DNA of 64,000 nucleotides from JANSYL01 sp965229695 (GTDB lineage Bacteria > Pseudomonadota > Alphaproteobacteria > Rhodobacterales > Rhodobacteraceae), in NCBI GenBank assembly GCA_965229695.1, contig OZ245921.1, positions 930,001 to 994,000 on the forward strand, read 5' to 3'. The first letter of the stretch is position 1, and each line of letters opens with the position of its first letter. Positions 54,494-63,976 of this stretch are shown piece by piece. The position numbers and the translations under genes were made by a program. Under the pieces are notes generated by a model. The model did not search any database and was not told where the DNA came from. It saw nothing but the letters and a program-made list of their open reading frames with translations.

Positions 54494-54859
54494 ATGCCCC
54501 TCACCACCCACGACAACATCCTCACCGATCGCGGCTCAAAATACGCGGTGTCGGGCGGCCCCGCCGCCAGCAAGGCCGAGGCGCTCGCACTCCTCAAGAC
54601 CCTCAAACGCCAGAAGAAATTCGCCAAAGCCACCCATAACACCTGGGCGATCTTGCTTGGCGACGGCCCGCTCAAAAACGATGATGGGGAATCCGGCGCG
54701 GGGATGATCATTGTTCGAATGCTCGAACGCGCGGGTCTCACAAACCATATGATCATTGTCACGCGCTGGTATGGTGGCAAACATCTGGGTGGCGATAGGT
54801 TTCGGCATGTGCAGGATTGCATTACCCATTACCTGGATCGCATCGAACCGTCCGATTGA
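54494..54859 (+). CDS. IMPACT/YigZ-family single-domain protein
   Basis: A 121-residue protein with the UPF0029/IMPACT N-terminal fold only: DRGSKYAVSGGPAASKAEA, AKATHNTWAILLGDG, then DDGESGAGMIIVRMLERAGL and VTRWYGGKHLGGDRFRHVQD, which is the IMPACT signature. Full-length YigZ is about 200 residues and carries a second domain, absent here. A role in translation regulation is known in eukaryotes but not in bacteria. ATG 54494 is chosen from the family N-terminus. Confidence 0.85.
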   Translation: MPLTTHDNILTDRGSKYAVSGGPAASKAEALALLKTLKRQKKFAKATHNTWAILLGDGPLKNDDGESGAGMIIVRMLERAGLTNHMIIVTRWYGGKHLGGDRFRHVQDCITHYLDRIEPSD

Positions 54860-54872
54860 AGGGGGCTGACTT

Positions 54873-55142
54873 ATGTCGATATTGAAAAAATTCTTCGGGG
54901 GCGGCGCGGCCCCGGCGAAAGAACCGGAAATCCACAACGGCTACCGCATCTTTGCTGATCCGCAATCAGCTTCGGGCGGTTACCGCATCTTTGCCCGGAT
55001 CGAGAAAGAGATCGACGGCGAGGTGAAGGTGCATGACATGCTACGCGCCGATCAATGCAACAGCGCGGAAGAGGCCGAACGGATCTCGATTTTGAAAGCC
55101 AAAATGCTGATCGATCAGCAGGGCGATGGCATCTTCCGCTGA
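54873..55142 (+). CDS. HlyU-family transcriptional regulator-like protein
   Basis: An 89-residue protein matching the short alphaproteobacterial HlyU family (not the ArsR-type HlyU of Vibrio): MSILKKFFGGG, then EIHNGYRIFADPQSASGGYRIFARIEKE and a helical C-terminus SAEEAERISILKAKMLIDQQG. The duplicated GYRIFA segments are about 15 residues apart. The activity is not established. AAGGGGG precedes the ATG, 13 bases after the IMPACT gene. Confidence 0.85.
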   Translation: MSILKKFFGGGAAPAKEPEIHNGYRIFADPQSASGGYRIFARIEKEIDGEVKVHDMLRADQCNSAEEAERISILKAKMLIDQQGDGIFR

Positions 55143-55151
55143 GGCCAGAGT

Positions 55152-56144
55152 TTATGATTTCAACCGCTTCAGCATCTCTTCCGCCGCTGCATCGGCGCTG
55201 ACCTCACCCTTTGCGACACGGGCTGCGGCTTCGGCCATCGCTGCGCGAATTTCGGCATTGGCCGTCAGTTGCGCCAGCAGTCCGCTGCGTACCTCTTCTT
55301 CGAACCAATGGGCGGCTTGTTCGGCCCGGCGTCGGTCCCACCAGCCTTCGGATTTGCGCCATTTCGCCAGCACCTGCATATCGCTCCACGCGGCGGCCAG
55401 CCCTTCCCCTGTCACGGCTGAGACCGGCACCGCTTTGGGGAACCCGTCAGGGTCTTGGGGCCGCTTGCGCAAAAGGCGTAGTGCCCCGGCGTAGTCGGCG
55501 CAGGTGCGCGTGGCCGCCGCTTTCAGGTCGCCATCGGCTTTATTCACCAGGATCAGATCAGCCATCTCCATGATGCCGCGTTTGACGCCCTGCAACTCAT
55601 CCCCGCCCGCAGGGGCCAGAAGCAGGATGAACAGATCGCACATTTCGGCCACCATGGTCTCAGACTGGCCAACGCCCACGGTTTCAATCAGCACCACGTC
55701 GAAATCCGCCGCTTCGCAAAGCGCCACGGCTTCGCGCGTGCGGCGCGACACCCCGCCCAGATGCGACATCGAGGGCGATGGGCGGATAAAGGCATTCTTT
55801 TCCCGGCTCAGCCGTTCCATCCGGGTTTTATCCCCTAGGATCGAGCCGCCCGACCGGTTCGAAGATGGATCAACCGCAAGCACCGCCACCTTAAGCCCGG
55901 CTTCGACTAGGGCCATCCCAAAGGCTTCGATAAAGGTCGATTTGCCCACACCCGGCGTGCCCGACAGCCCGATCCGCAATGCCTGCCGTCCATGGCCCCG
56001 CACGGTTTCCAGCAGGTTGGTCGCGGCTGCCCGGTGATCGGCGCGGGTGCTTTCCACCAAGGTCACCGCCCGCGCCAAAGCCCGGCGTTCACCGGCCAAA
56101 ACACGATCGGCCAAGTCTTGGGTTGTGGTGGGCGAAACCGTCAT
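55152..56144 (-). CDS. meaB: B12-mutase-associated GTPase MeaB
   Basis: G3E-family GTPase of 330 residues that guards adenosylcobalamin mutases against inactivation and gates cofactor loading; here its clients are Ecm (at 13.8 kb) and methylmalonyl-CoA mutase. P-loop IGLSGTPGVGKSTFIEAFG near residue 59, switch segment AVDPSSNRSGGSILGDKTRME, IETVGVGQSE near 154 and the base-specificity motif NKADG near 201. Convergent with hlyU and divergent from the DUF3108 gene. Confidence 0.95.
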   Translation of the reverse strand: MTVSPTTTQDLADRVLAGERRALARAVTLVESTRADHRAAATNLLETVRGHGRQALRIGLSGTPGVGKSTFIEAFGMALVEAGLKVAVLAVDPSSNRSGGSILGDKTRMERLSREKNAFIRPSPSMSHLGGVSRRTREAVALCEAADFDVVLIETVGVGQSETMVAEMCDLFILLLAPAGGDELQGVKRGIMEMADLILVNKADGDLKAAATRTCADYAGALRLLRKRPQDPDGFPKAVPVSAVTGEGLAAAWSDMQVLAKWRKSEGWWDRRRAEQAAHWFEEEVRSGLLAQLTANAEIRAAMAEAAARVAKGEVSADAAAEEMLKRLKS

Positions 56145-56253
56145 GGAAGGGTCGTCAATTCTCTCTACACATCGCCCGGCGAACAGCCTTGTCCGGGGTG
56201 TCCGCTTCTTGCCCGTTTCTTTCCGGTGCTGTCCAGCCTGGAGGAGAGGATTG

Positions 56254-56961
56254 ATGCGCCCTATCCTGATCTTGATTGGCCTGCTGGTCGCTGCGGCGGT
56301 GCCTCCAAGCCATGCGCAGGATCAATCCCAGTTCGATCTAAGATTCCGGGGGATCACGGTGGCTGAGATCACGCTGGCCGCGCGCGAAACCCCGGCCAGC
56401 TACAGCCTTGCAGGCCGCTTGACCTCGACCGGGATGATGCGGCTTTTCGCGCGGGTGCGGTTCGACACGCAGGTGGAAGGGCATCGGCAGGCCTTGGATT
56501 TCGCCCCGCAGCGTTACCGCGAAGACATTGATACCGGCCGACGCATCAGCAGTGTTGATTTGCGATGGCAGGGCGGTGCGCCAACGCGTCTCACCCAAGT
56601 GCCCGCGCCTGATACATATGCCGTCCCCGCCACCGAAGCCGTGGGCACCATTGACCCCTTGACCGCGATTTGGCGCGTTCTGCGCAGCGCGCCCGAGGCC
56701 GAGTTGTGCTACTTTGAGCTTCAGGTCTATGACGGCGCGCGCCGGTCGCAGCTTTCACTTGGGCCACGCGAGCGCGACGGGGCGCGTTTGAGCTGCGCGG
56801 GGCAGTACCGCCGCATCGCGGGCTTTTCCGCTGAAGACATGGCCGAGCGTCAAGAGTTTCCATTCACGGCAGAATACACGCGCCAGGGCGATCTGTGGCT
56901 GTTGACAGATTTGCGCGCGACCTCCCTTTTGGGGGCCATTCGGATCACCAGACGGGACTGA
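56254..56961 (+). CDS. Exported DUF3108-type protein
   Basis: A 235-residue protein with a signal peptide (MRPILILIGLLVAAAVPPSH, cleavage near AQ-D) and a beta-rich periplasmic domain typical of DUF3108: FRGITVAEITLAARETPASYSLAGRL, then FARVRFDTQVEGHR and a conserved Asp-Leu-Arg pattern. Function unknown; relatives are thought to be envelope proteins. ATG 56254 follows GAGGAGAGG and begins the signal peptide. It ends eight bases before hrpB. Confidence 0.85.
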   Translation: MRPILILIGLLVAAAVPPSHAQDQSQFDLRFRGITVAEITLAARETPASYSLAGRLTSTGMMRLFARVRFDTQVEGHRQALDFAPQRYREDIDTGRRISSVDLRWQGGAPTRLTQVPAPDTYAVPATEAVGTIDPLTAIWRVLRSAPEAELCYFELQVYDGARRSQLSLGPRERDGARLSCAGQYRRIAGFSAEDMAERQEFPFTAEYTRQGDLWLLTDLRATSLLGAIRITRRD

Positions 56962-56969
56962 CCCACCCT

Positions 56970-59378
56970 TTGTCACTGCCCATCGACGACATTCTGCCCG
57001 ATTTGCGGGCCGCCCTTGCCACCGAGGGCCGCGCCGTGCTGCAAGCGCCGCCGGGCGCGGGCAAGACCACCGGGGTTCCACTGGCCGTACTGCCGGATAT
57101 CGATGGCCGCATCCTTATGTTGGAACCCCGTCGTCTGGCCGCGCGCGCGGCAGCAGATCGCATGGCGCAGGTCTTGGGTGAGCCGGTGGGCTACACCATC
57201 GGCTATCGCGTACGCGGTGACAGCGCGATTTCGGCCAACACGCGGATCGAGGTGGTGACCGAGGGCATCCTGACCCGCATGTTGCAAAGCGACCCGGAAT
57301 TGCCGGGGGTCGGCTTGGTGATCTTTGACGAGTTCCACGAACGCTCGCTTAACGCCGATTTGGGCCTGGCCCTGGCCTGGGAGGTGCGGCAGGCGCTGCG
57401 GCCCGATCTGGGCATTTTGGTGATGTCGGCCACCTTGGATGCGGCCCCGGTTGCGCAATTGCTGGAGGGGGCACCGCTGATCACTTCAGACGGGCGCGCC
57501 TTTCCGGTGGAAACACGCTATCTGCCCCGGCCCGTGCCCAAGGAGATCAGGCTTGAAACCGCCACCGCCGATTTGATCCTGACCGCGATGGCCGAGGCCG
57601 AAGGGGATTGCCTAGCCTTCTTACCCGGCGAAGGTGAAATCCGCCGCACAGCCGCCCGACTGGAAGGTCAGCTTCCCCGCGACACGCAGTTGCACATGCT
57701 ATTCGGCGCGATGAAGCTGGCCGATCAACGGGCGGCCATCGCCCCGTCTAAATCGGGGCGCAAGCTGGTTTTGGCGACCTCCATCGCCGAAACCTCTCTG
57801 ACCATCGAAGGCGTGCGCATCGTGGTGGATGCCGGGCGGGCACGGCGGGCACGGTTTGATCCGAATTCGGGCATGAGCCGCTTGGTGACCGAACCTGTCA
57901 GCCGGGCCGAGGCCGATCAAAGGCGCGGGCGCGCCGGGCGTGTTGCGCCGGGTGTCTGCTATCGGTTGTGGACCAAAGGCGCCGAAGGCGCGCTCGCCGC
58001 CTTTCCGCCGCCTGAGATCGCCACCGCTGATTTGGCCGGTCTGGCATTGGAACTGGCCGTCTGGGGTTCGGATGAGGGGTTGGCGTTTTTGACACCGCCG
58101 CCCGAAGGCGCATTGGCCGAAGCGCGCGCGCTGCTGGCTCGCCTTGGGGCGCTGGACACAGCGGGGCGCATCACCGCCCATGGCCGCGCCCTGGCCCAAG
58201 CCCCATTGCACCCGCGCTTGGCCCATATGCTGATCGAAAGCGGGCCGGACGCAGCGTTTTTGGCGGCCCTGCTGGCTGACCGAGACCCACTGCGCGGCGC
58301 AGGCAGCGATCTGTCGTTGCGGATACGTGCGCTGCACGGGGACCACGCCGGACAAGCCGATCGCGCGACCCTGACCCGGATCAAGGCCGAAGCCAAGCGG
58401 CTCAAGCGCTATGCCAAAGGCACGAATCGATCCTTGGCCGAACAAGCGGCCCTTGCTTACCCCGATCGCATCGGCTTGCGGCGGGACGGCGACGCGCCGC
58501 GCTATGTGCTCTCGGGCGGCAAAGGCGCGGTTTTCGCTGATGGCGATGCCTTGGCGGGATCGCGTTTGATCGTTGCGACCGATCTGGATGGTGACCGGCG
58601 CGAGGCGCGTATTCGCCAAGCCGTCGCCATTTCAGAAAGCGAGGTTCGGGCGCTGTTTGAGGATCAAATCGCGTGGATCGATATCTGCCACTGGTCCAAA
58701 CGTCACCGCAGGGTCGAAACGCGGCAGCGCGAGATGCTGGGGGCGCTGGCCCTGGATGACCGCATTTGGAAAGGCGCTGATCCCGCCCATATCGTGCTGG
58801 CCATGTCGGATGGGGTGCGCGACCTTGGGATCGGCAGTTTGAACTGGTCGCGCCGCGCCCGGCTTTTGCGGGCGCGCATCGCGATGGCCGGGGTCGCGGA
58901 TATGTCGGATGCCGCCCTAACCGAAACCATCGCGGATTGGCTCGCGCCATTTCTAGCGGGGTGCCGCAACGCCGAGGATTTGGCGCGGCTTGACCCCACC
59001 GATGCGCTAACGGCTTGGATTGGCTGGGATCAGATGCAGCAGGTCGACCGGCTGGCCCCGGCCAATTGGACAACGCCCCTGGGCCGCTCGGTGGCCATCG
59101 ACTATTCCGGCGACGCCCCCGAGGTGGCCTTGCGCCTGCAAGAGGTGTTCGGCACCACGACTCACCCCGTTGTGGGGCCAGATCGCACGCCGCTTCGGAT
59201 GGTTTTGCTGTCCCCAGCGCAGCGCCCGGTGCAGGTCACGACAGATTTACCGGGATTCTGGGAAGGCACTTACAGCGATGTGCGCAAGGATATGCGGGCG
59301 CGTTATCCCAAACATCCCTGGCCCGAAGACCCACGGCAGGCCGATCCGACCTTGCGCGCCAAGCCGCTCGGCGGGTAA
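56970..59378 (+). CDS. hrpB: ATP-dependent helicase HrpB
   Basis: DExH-box helicase of 802 residues. Motif I QAPPGAGKTTGVPLA near residue 26, II VIFDEFHERS near 117, III MSATLD, V ATSIAETSLTIEG and VI QRRGRAGRVAPG near 312; the C-terminal HrpB-specific domain follows. HrpB is dispensable and of unclear role in most bacteria. No ATG fits the conserved start; the TTG at 56970 (SLPIDDILPDL) is the likeliest, eight bases after the DUF3108 stop. A shift of a few codons is possible. Confidence 0.93.
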   Translation: MSLPIDDILPDLRAALATEGRAVLQAPPGAGKTTGVPLAVLPDIDGRILMLEPRRLAARAAADRMAQVLGEPVGYTIGYRVRGDSAISANTRIEVVTEGILTRMLQSDPELPGVGLVIFDEFHERSLNADLGLALAWEVRQALRPDLGILVMSATLDAAPVAQLLEGAPLITSDGRAFPVETRYLPRPVPKEIRLETATADLILTAMAEAEGDCLAFLPGEGEIRRTAARLEGQLPRDTQLHMLFGAMKLADQRAAIAPSKSGRKLVLATSIAETSLTIEGVRIVVDAGRARRARFDPNSGMSRLVTEPVSRAEADQRRGRAGRVAPGVCYRLWTKGAEGALAAFPPPEIATADLAGLALELAVWGSDEGLAFLTPPPEGALAEARALLARLGALDTAGRITAHGRALAQAPLHPRLAHMLIESGPDAAFLAALLADRDPLRGAGSDLSLRIRALHGDHAGQADRATLTRIKAEAKRLKRYAKGTNRSLAEQAALAYPDRIGLRRDGDAPRYVLSGGKGAVFADGDALAGSRLIVATDLDGDRREARIRQAVAISESEVRALFEDQIAWIDICHWSKRHRRVETRQREMLGALALDDRIWKGADPAHIVLAMSDGVRDLGIGSLNWSRRARLLRARIAMAGVADMSDAALTETIADWLAPFLAGCRNAEDLARLDPTDALTAWIGWDQMQQVDRLAPANWTTPLGRSVAIDYSGDAPEVALRLQEVFGTTTHPVVGPDRTPLRMVLLSPAQRPVQVTTDLPGFWEGTYSDVRKDMRARYPKHPWPEDPRQADPTLRAKPLGG

Positions 59379-59407
59379 CCCGAAACCCGCACTCCAAAGG
59401 ACCGGTC

Positions 59408-61585
59408 ATGCAGAACCCTTCGATCCCGCTGGTCAAAGATGTGGTCTTTGTCGGCGGCGGCCACACCCACGCGCTTGTGCTGCGCGATTTCGGGATGCGC
59501 CCCTTGACCGGGCTGCGGCTGACGGTCATCAACCCAGGGCCGACCGCGCCCTATTCCGGGATGCTGCCGGGCCATGTTGCCGGGCATTACAGCCGCGATG
59601 CGCTGGAAATTGACCTTGTACGCCTGGCGCGTTTTGCGCGCGCGCGCCTGATCCTTGGCGCAGCTGAACATATCGACGCCGCGGCGCAGATTGTCCGCGT
59701 ACCGGGCCGCCCGCCGATCCACTATGATCTGCTCTCGGTCGATATTGGCATCACCTCGCGCATGGATGCGCTGCCGGGCTTTCCGGAACACGCCACACCC
59801 GCGAAACCCCTGGCTGTTTTCGCCGACCGGTGGGAGGCATTTTGCACCGATCCCGGCCCGGCGCGGGTGGCGGTGATCGGCGGCGGGGTGGCCGGTGTCG
59901 AACTGGCACTGGCTTGCGCGCATCGGTTGGAAAGCTTGGGGCGGGCGCCTGAGGTCTCGGTGATTGATCGGGGTGAGATTCTGGCCAAATGCGCGCCCTC
60001 GGCCAGGAAGCGGCTGGTGGCCGCGCTACAGGCCAAAGGGATCACACAGGTTCCGAACGCGCCAATCGCGCGGATCGAGCCAAAATCGATTGTTTTGACC
60101 AGTGACACGCAGATCGAGGCTGATTTCATCATCGGGGCCGCAGGCGCTGTGCCGCATCCCTGGCTGGCTGATTGCGGGTTTGCGCATCAGGGCGGCTATA
60201 TGGATGTCGATGGCCATCTGCGCTCTGCCTCGCACCCCAATGTGTATGGCGCGGGTGATTGCGTGCATCTGACGGAAAATCCCCGCCCCAAAGCAGGGGT
60301 TTATGCGGTGCGCGCCGCGCCCATTCTGTCACACAACCTGCGCGCGGCGGCACAGGGGAAATCACCCAAACGCTTTGTGCCGCAAAAGGATTTTCTGAAA
60401 CTGATCTCGCTTGGCGGCAAATCAGCCTTGGCGGAAAAGGCGGGGATCACCCTGGCCGGGCCCGGCATGTGGCGTTGGAAGAACCAGATCGACCAAAAGT
60501 TCATGGATCAGTTCCGCCACCTGCCAGAGATGCCCGCGCAGCCCCTGCCCGAGGCCGTCGCTGCAGGCGTTGCCGAAGAGCTTGACGGGCCCGCGCCCTG
60601 CGGCGGTTGTGGGGCCAAGCTTGGATCCGACGCGCTGAGCCCGGTCTTTGCCGCGCCACCAACATCACAACGCGACGATATCGAAACCGGTATTGGAGAC
60701 GACGCCGCCGTTCTGCGTTTTGGTCAGACGCGACAGGTGATCAGCACCGACCATCTGCGCGGGTTTGCCGACGACCCGGTTTTGGTCACCCGCGCCGCCG
60801 CCTTACACGCTCTGGGCGATGTCTGGGCGATGGGCGCACGGCCCCAAGCAGCCCTGGCCCAGGTGATCCTGCCCCATATGGCCGCCCCGCTTCAAAGCCG
60901 CTGGATGGAAGAGATCATGGCCACCGCCCGCGCCGTCTTTGCCGAAGAGGGAGCCGCCATCGTCGGTGGGCATTCCTCGATGGGCAGCGAGTTAACCATT
61001 GGTTTCACCGTAACAGGCGTGATGGACGCACCAGCGATCACGCTGTCGGGCGCGATGGCGGGGGATGCCTTGATCCTTTCACACGGCCTCGGCACGGGCA
61101 CGATCCTAGCCGCCGAGATGCAAGGCAAAGCGCCGGGCGAGGTGGTGGCAAACGCCTGGTCTCAAATGGCGCGATCACAAGGCGAGGCGGCGCGGCTTCT
61201 GGCAAACGCGGCCCATGCCATGACCGATGTCACCGGCTTCGGTCTGGCCGGTCACCTGGCCGAGATTTGCCGCGCCTCGGGCCTGGGCGCGCATCTCGAC
61301 TTGAGCGCGGTGCCCGTGATCGATGGCGCTGAGGCGCTGGCAGAACAGGGCATACGCTCAAGCCTCTGGGCGCAGAACAAGCTTGCTCTGACAGACCAAA
61401 TCGACGTGGATGACAGCCCGCGCGCCGCGCTCTTGTTTGATCCGCAAACCTGTGGCGGGCTTCTTGCCGCTGTGCCAGCCGATAAGGCCAACGCGCTGGT
61501 CGTACAGCTTCGCGCCTTGGGCCATGACGCCGTCAAGATCGGAAATATGCGCGAAGGTGCCCCGCGGATCGAAACCGTCGCGTGA
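59408..61585 (+). CDS. selD: Selenide, water dikinase fused to an N-terminal FAD oxidoreductase
   Basis: A 725-residue fusion. Residues 1 to about 380 form a pyridine-nucleotide-type flavoprotein (VVFVGGGHTHALVLRDFGM, then VAVIGGGVAGVELALACAH near 156 and VYGAGDCVHL). From about 395 it is selenophosphate synthetase, with the active CGGCGAKLG, ATP-binding IGDDAAVL, VIQ-type VGGHSSMGSELTIGF and TDVTGFGLAGHLAE. It uses selenide and ATP to make selenophosphate; the flavin part may supply reduced selenium. The catalytic residue here is Cys, not Sec. ATG 59408 begins MQNPSIPLVKDVVF. Confidence 0.95.
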   Translation: MQNPSIPLVKDVVFVGGGHTHALVLRDFGMRPLTGLRLTVINPGPTAPYSGMLPGHVAGHYSRDALEIDLVRLARFARARLILGAAEHIDAAAQIVRVPGRPPIHYDLLSVDIGITSRMDALPGFPEHATPAKPLAVFADRWEAFCTDPGPARVAVIGGGVAGVELALACAHRLESLGRAPEVSVIDRGEILAKCAPSARKRLVAALQAKGITQVPNAPIARIEPKSIVLTSDTQIEADFIIGAAGAVPHPWLADCGFAHQGGYMDVDGHLRSASHPNVYGAGDCVHLTENPRPKAGVYAVRAAPILSHNLRAAAQGKSPKRFVPQKDFLKLISLGGKSALAEKAGITLAGPGMWRWKNQIDQKFMDQFRHLPEMPAQPLPEAVAAGVAEELDGPAPCGGCGAKLGSDALSPVFAAPPTSQRDDIETGIGDDAAVLRFGQTRQVISTDHLRGFADDPVLVTRAAALHALGDVWAMGARPQAALAQVILPHMAAPLQSRWMEEIMATARAVFAEEGAAIVGGHSSMGSELTIGFTVTGVMDAPAITLSGAMAGDALILSHGLGTGTILAAEMQGKAPGEVVANAWSQMARSQGEAARLLANAAHAMTDVTGFGLAGHLAEICRASGLGAHLDLSAVPVIDGAEALAEQGIRSSLWAQNKLALTDQIDVDDSPRAALLFDPQTCGGLLAAVPADKANALVVQLRALGHDAVKIGNMREGAPRIETVA

Positions 61586-61678
61586 TAATTTCATCTAGGC
61601 CCCGCTTCGGCCCTGGACAGCCCGGCGCAAGGGCCTAGTCTCGCGCCATAAAGGGGAACCAACCAAGGGGCTTGGGCA

Positions 61679-63976
61679 ATGACGAAATTCGGCAGCAGTC
61701 AATCGGTGCGGCGGCTAGAAGACAGCCGGTTTCTGACCGGCACGGGCCGCTATGTCGATGACACCGTTCCCGAAGGTGCGTTGTTTGCCTTTGTCCTGCG
61801 CAGCCCGATGGCCCATGGCACGATTGAAGAGTTGGATGTGGACGAGGCCAGGTCCGCCCCGGGCGTGCACCTGATCCTGACGGCGGCGGATCTGGCCCAA
61901 CAGGGCTTGCGGAACAAAATGCGCGCCTCGGTCGTCGAAAACCGCGATGGCAGCCGTGGGGCCGCGCCAGACCGTACCATTCTGGCCGAGGGTCGCGTGC
62001 GGTTTGTGGGCGAGGCGGTGGCGTTCATCGTTGCCGAAACCCTGACCCAGGCAAAAGACGCAGCCGAGCTGATCGGCCTTGAGATCGACGACCTGCCCGC
62101 AAAGATCGACATCGCACCGGGCGGAGAGCCCTTGCACCCCGAAGCGCCGGACAATGTGGCCTATGACTGGGGCATCGGCGATGAGGCGCGCGCGGCGCAG
62201 GCGATGGCCAATGCCGCGCATGTGGTCGAGCTGACCACTTATGACAATCGCATCATCGTCAATAGCATGGAGCCGCGCGGCTGTTATGCCGAACTTCAGG
62301 ACGGTCGCATCCACGTGGCTTTCAATGGCCAGGGCGTTTGGGATCTGAAAAAAGACCTGGCGCGCTGGCTGAGTATCGCGCCCGAAACCATCCGCATCAC
62401 CAACCCCGATGTCGGCGGCGGTTTCGGGATGAAGGCGATGGGCTATCCCGAGTACCTGTTGGCAGCGCTGGCCACCCGCACCCTAGACCGCCCGATACGC
62501 TGGATGTCGGATCGGACCGAGGCGATGCTGTCGGACAATGCGGGTCGCGATCTGCATGTGACGACACGGCTTGGCTTTGACGCTGATCTCAAGATGGTGG
62601 CGTTTGAATGTGACAGCCTGTCGAATATGGGGGCTTACAATTCCCAATTCGGGCAGAACATCCAATCGTCGCTGTTTTCCAAGGTGTTGACCGGCGCTTA
62701 CGATGTGCAAGCCGCCTATTTCCGCAATCGTGGGATTTATACCAACACCACCCAGGTTGATGCCTATCGCGGTGCAGGGCGGCCCGAAGCGATTTACGCC
62801 TTGGAGCGCGCGATGGATTACGCCGCCCGGCAATTGGGCGTCGATCCCGCCGAACTGCGGATGCGGAATTTCATCCCCACCGATCAGTTCCCTTATCGTA
62901 GTGCCACGGGCGAGCTTTACGATGTCGGCGATTTCCCACGTGTCCTAAATCGCGCCAAAGCCGAGGCGGATATGGCGGGCTTTGCCGACCGGCGCGCAGC
63001 CTCAGAAGCCCAAGGCAAGCTGCGTGGCTTGGGCATTTGCTATTACATCGAAAGCATCCTGGGCAGCCCGGATGAAACCGCCACCATCGAGATCACCGAA
63101 ACCGGTGCCACGCTTTATGTCGGCACGCAATCGAACGGTCAGGGGCATGAAACCGTCTATGCGCAACTGCTGCATGATCAAACCGGCCTGCCGCTCGAAG
63201 ATATCACCATCGTCCAGGGCGACAGCGACCGCATTGCCACCGGCGGCGGCACGGGCGGATCACGCTCGGTCACAGTTCAGGGAATGGCGATGCGCGAAAC
63301 CGGCGATCTTCTTATATCTCAATTGACCGCGTTTCTTGAGGATCAGATGGACGCCCGCGACATGAGTTTCGATACTGAGGAAGGGGTGTTCCGCGCCCCC
63401 GGCTCGAATGTCGTGATCACGCTGCTTGAGGCTGCTGCCAAAGCGCGCGAGGCAGGTCAGCCGGAACTGGCCAGCGCCACCAAATCGATCACCCTGCCGG
63501 GGCGCTCCTACCCCAACGGGTGCCATGTTGCTGAGATCGAGATCGACCGCGAAACCGGCGTGACCGAGGTCGTGCGCTATACCGTGGTCGATGATTTCGG
63601 CAATCTGATGAACCCCATGCTGGCCGAAGGACAGGTGCATGGCGGGGTGATCCAGGGCATTGGTCAGGCCATCACGGAACATGTGGTCTATGACGAAGAC
63701 GGCCAGCTTTTGACCGCGACCTTCATGGATTACGGGATGCCGCGCGCCGATGATGCGCCCTTTATCGCCTTCCACACAGAATCCGTGCCCTCGACCGCCA
63801 ACCCGCTTGGCATGAAAGGCTGTGGCGAGGCGGGCACGGTTGGGGCGCTGGCCGCGGTGGCCAACGCCGTGCAAGACGCGCTTTGGCCGCTTGGCGTCAC
63901 CCAGGTCGACATGCCCTTCACCCCTTCCCGGATGTGGGAGATCCTGCAACAGGCCGAGGCTGTTGCGGCCGAGTAA
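61679..63976 (+). CDS. Molybdenum hydroxylase large subunit, form II CoxL-like
   Basis: Molybdopterin-binding subunit of the xanthine dehydrogenase family, 765 residues. SVRRLEDSRFLTGTGRYVDD at the N-terminus, FGMKAMGYPEYLLAALA in the cofactor region, and DAYRGAGRPEAIYALE near residue 360, the AYRGAGR loop of form II enzymes rather than the AYxCSFR loop of true CO dehydrogenase. The catalytic Glu is in GMKGCGEAGTVGAL near 715. Substrate unknown. No medium or small subunit lies upstream; an ATG at 63985 could begin the next gene, cut by the window edge. Confidence 0.92.
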   Translation: MTKFGSSQSVRRLEDSRFLTGTGRYVDDTVPEGALFAFVLRSPMAHGTIEELDVDEARSAPGVHLILTAADLAQQGLRNKMRASVVENRDGSRGAAPDRTILAEGRVRFVGEAVAFIVAETLTQAKDAAELIGLEIDDLPAKIDIAPGGEPLHPEAPDNVAYDWGIGDEARAAQAMANAAHVVELTTYDNRIIVNSMEPRGCYAELQDGRIHVAFNGQGVWDLKKDLARWLSIAPETIRITNPDVGGGFGMKAMGYPEYLLAALATRTLDRPIRWMSDRTEAMLSDNAGRDLHVTTRLGFDADLKMVAFECDSLSNMGAYNSQFGQNIQSSLFSKVLTGAYDVQAAYFRNRGIYTNTTQVDAYRGAGRPEAIYALERAMDYAARQLGVDPAELRMRNFIPTDQFPYRSATGELYDVGDFPRVLNRAKAEADMAGFADRRAASEAQGKLRGLGICYYIESILGSPDETATIEITETGATLYVGTQSNGQGHETVYAQLLHDQTGLPLEDITIVQGDSDRIATGGGTGGSRSVTVQGMAMRETGDLLISQLTAFLEDQMDARDMSFDTEEGVFRAPGSNVVITLLEAAAKAREAGQPELASATKSITLPGRSYPNGCHVAEIEIDRETGVTEVVRYTVVDDFGNLMNPMLAEGQVHGGVIQGIGQAITEHVVYDEDGQLLTATFMDYGMPRADDAPFIAFHTESVPSTANPLGMKGCGEAGTVGALAAVANAVQDALWPLGVTQVDMPFTPSRMWEILQQAEAVAAE

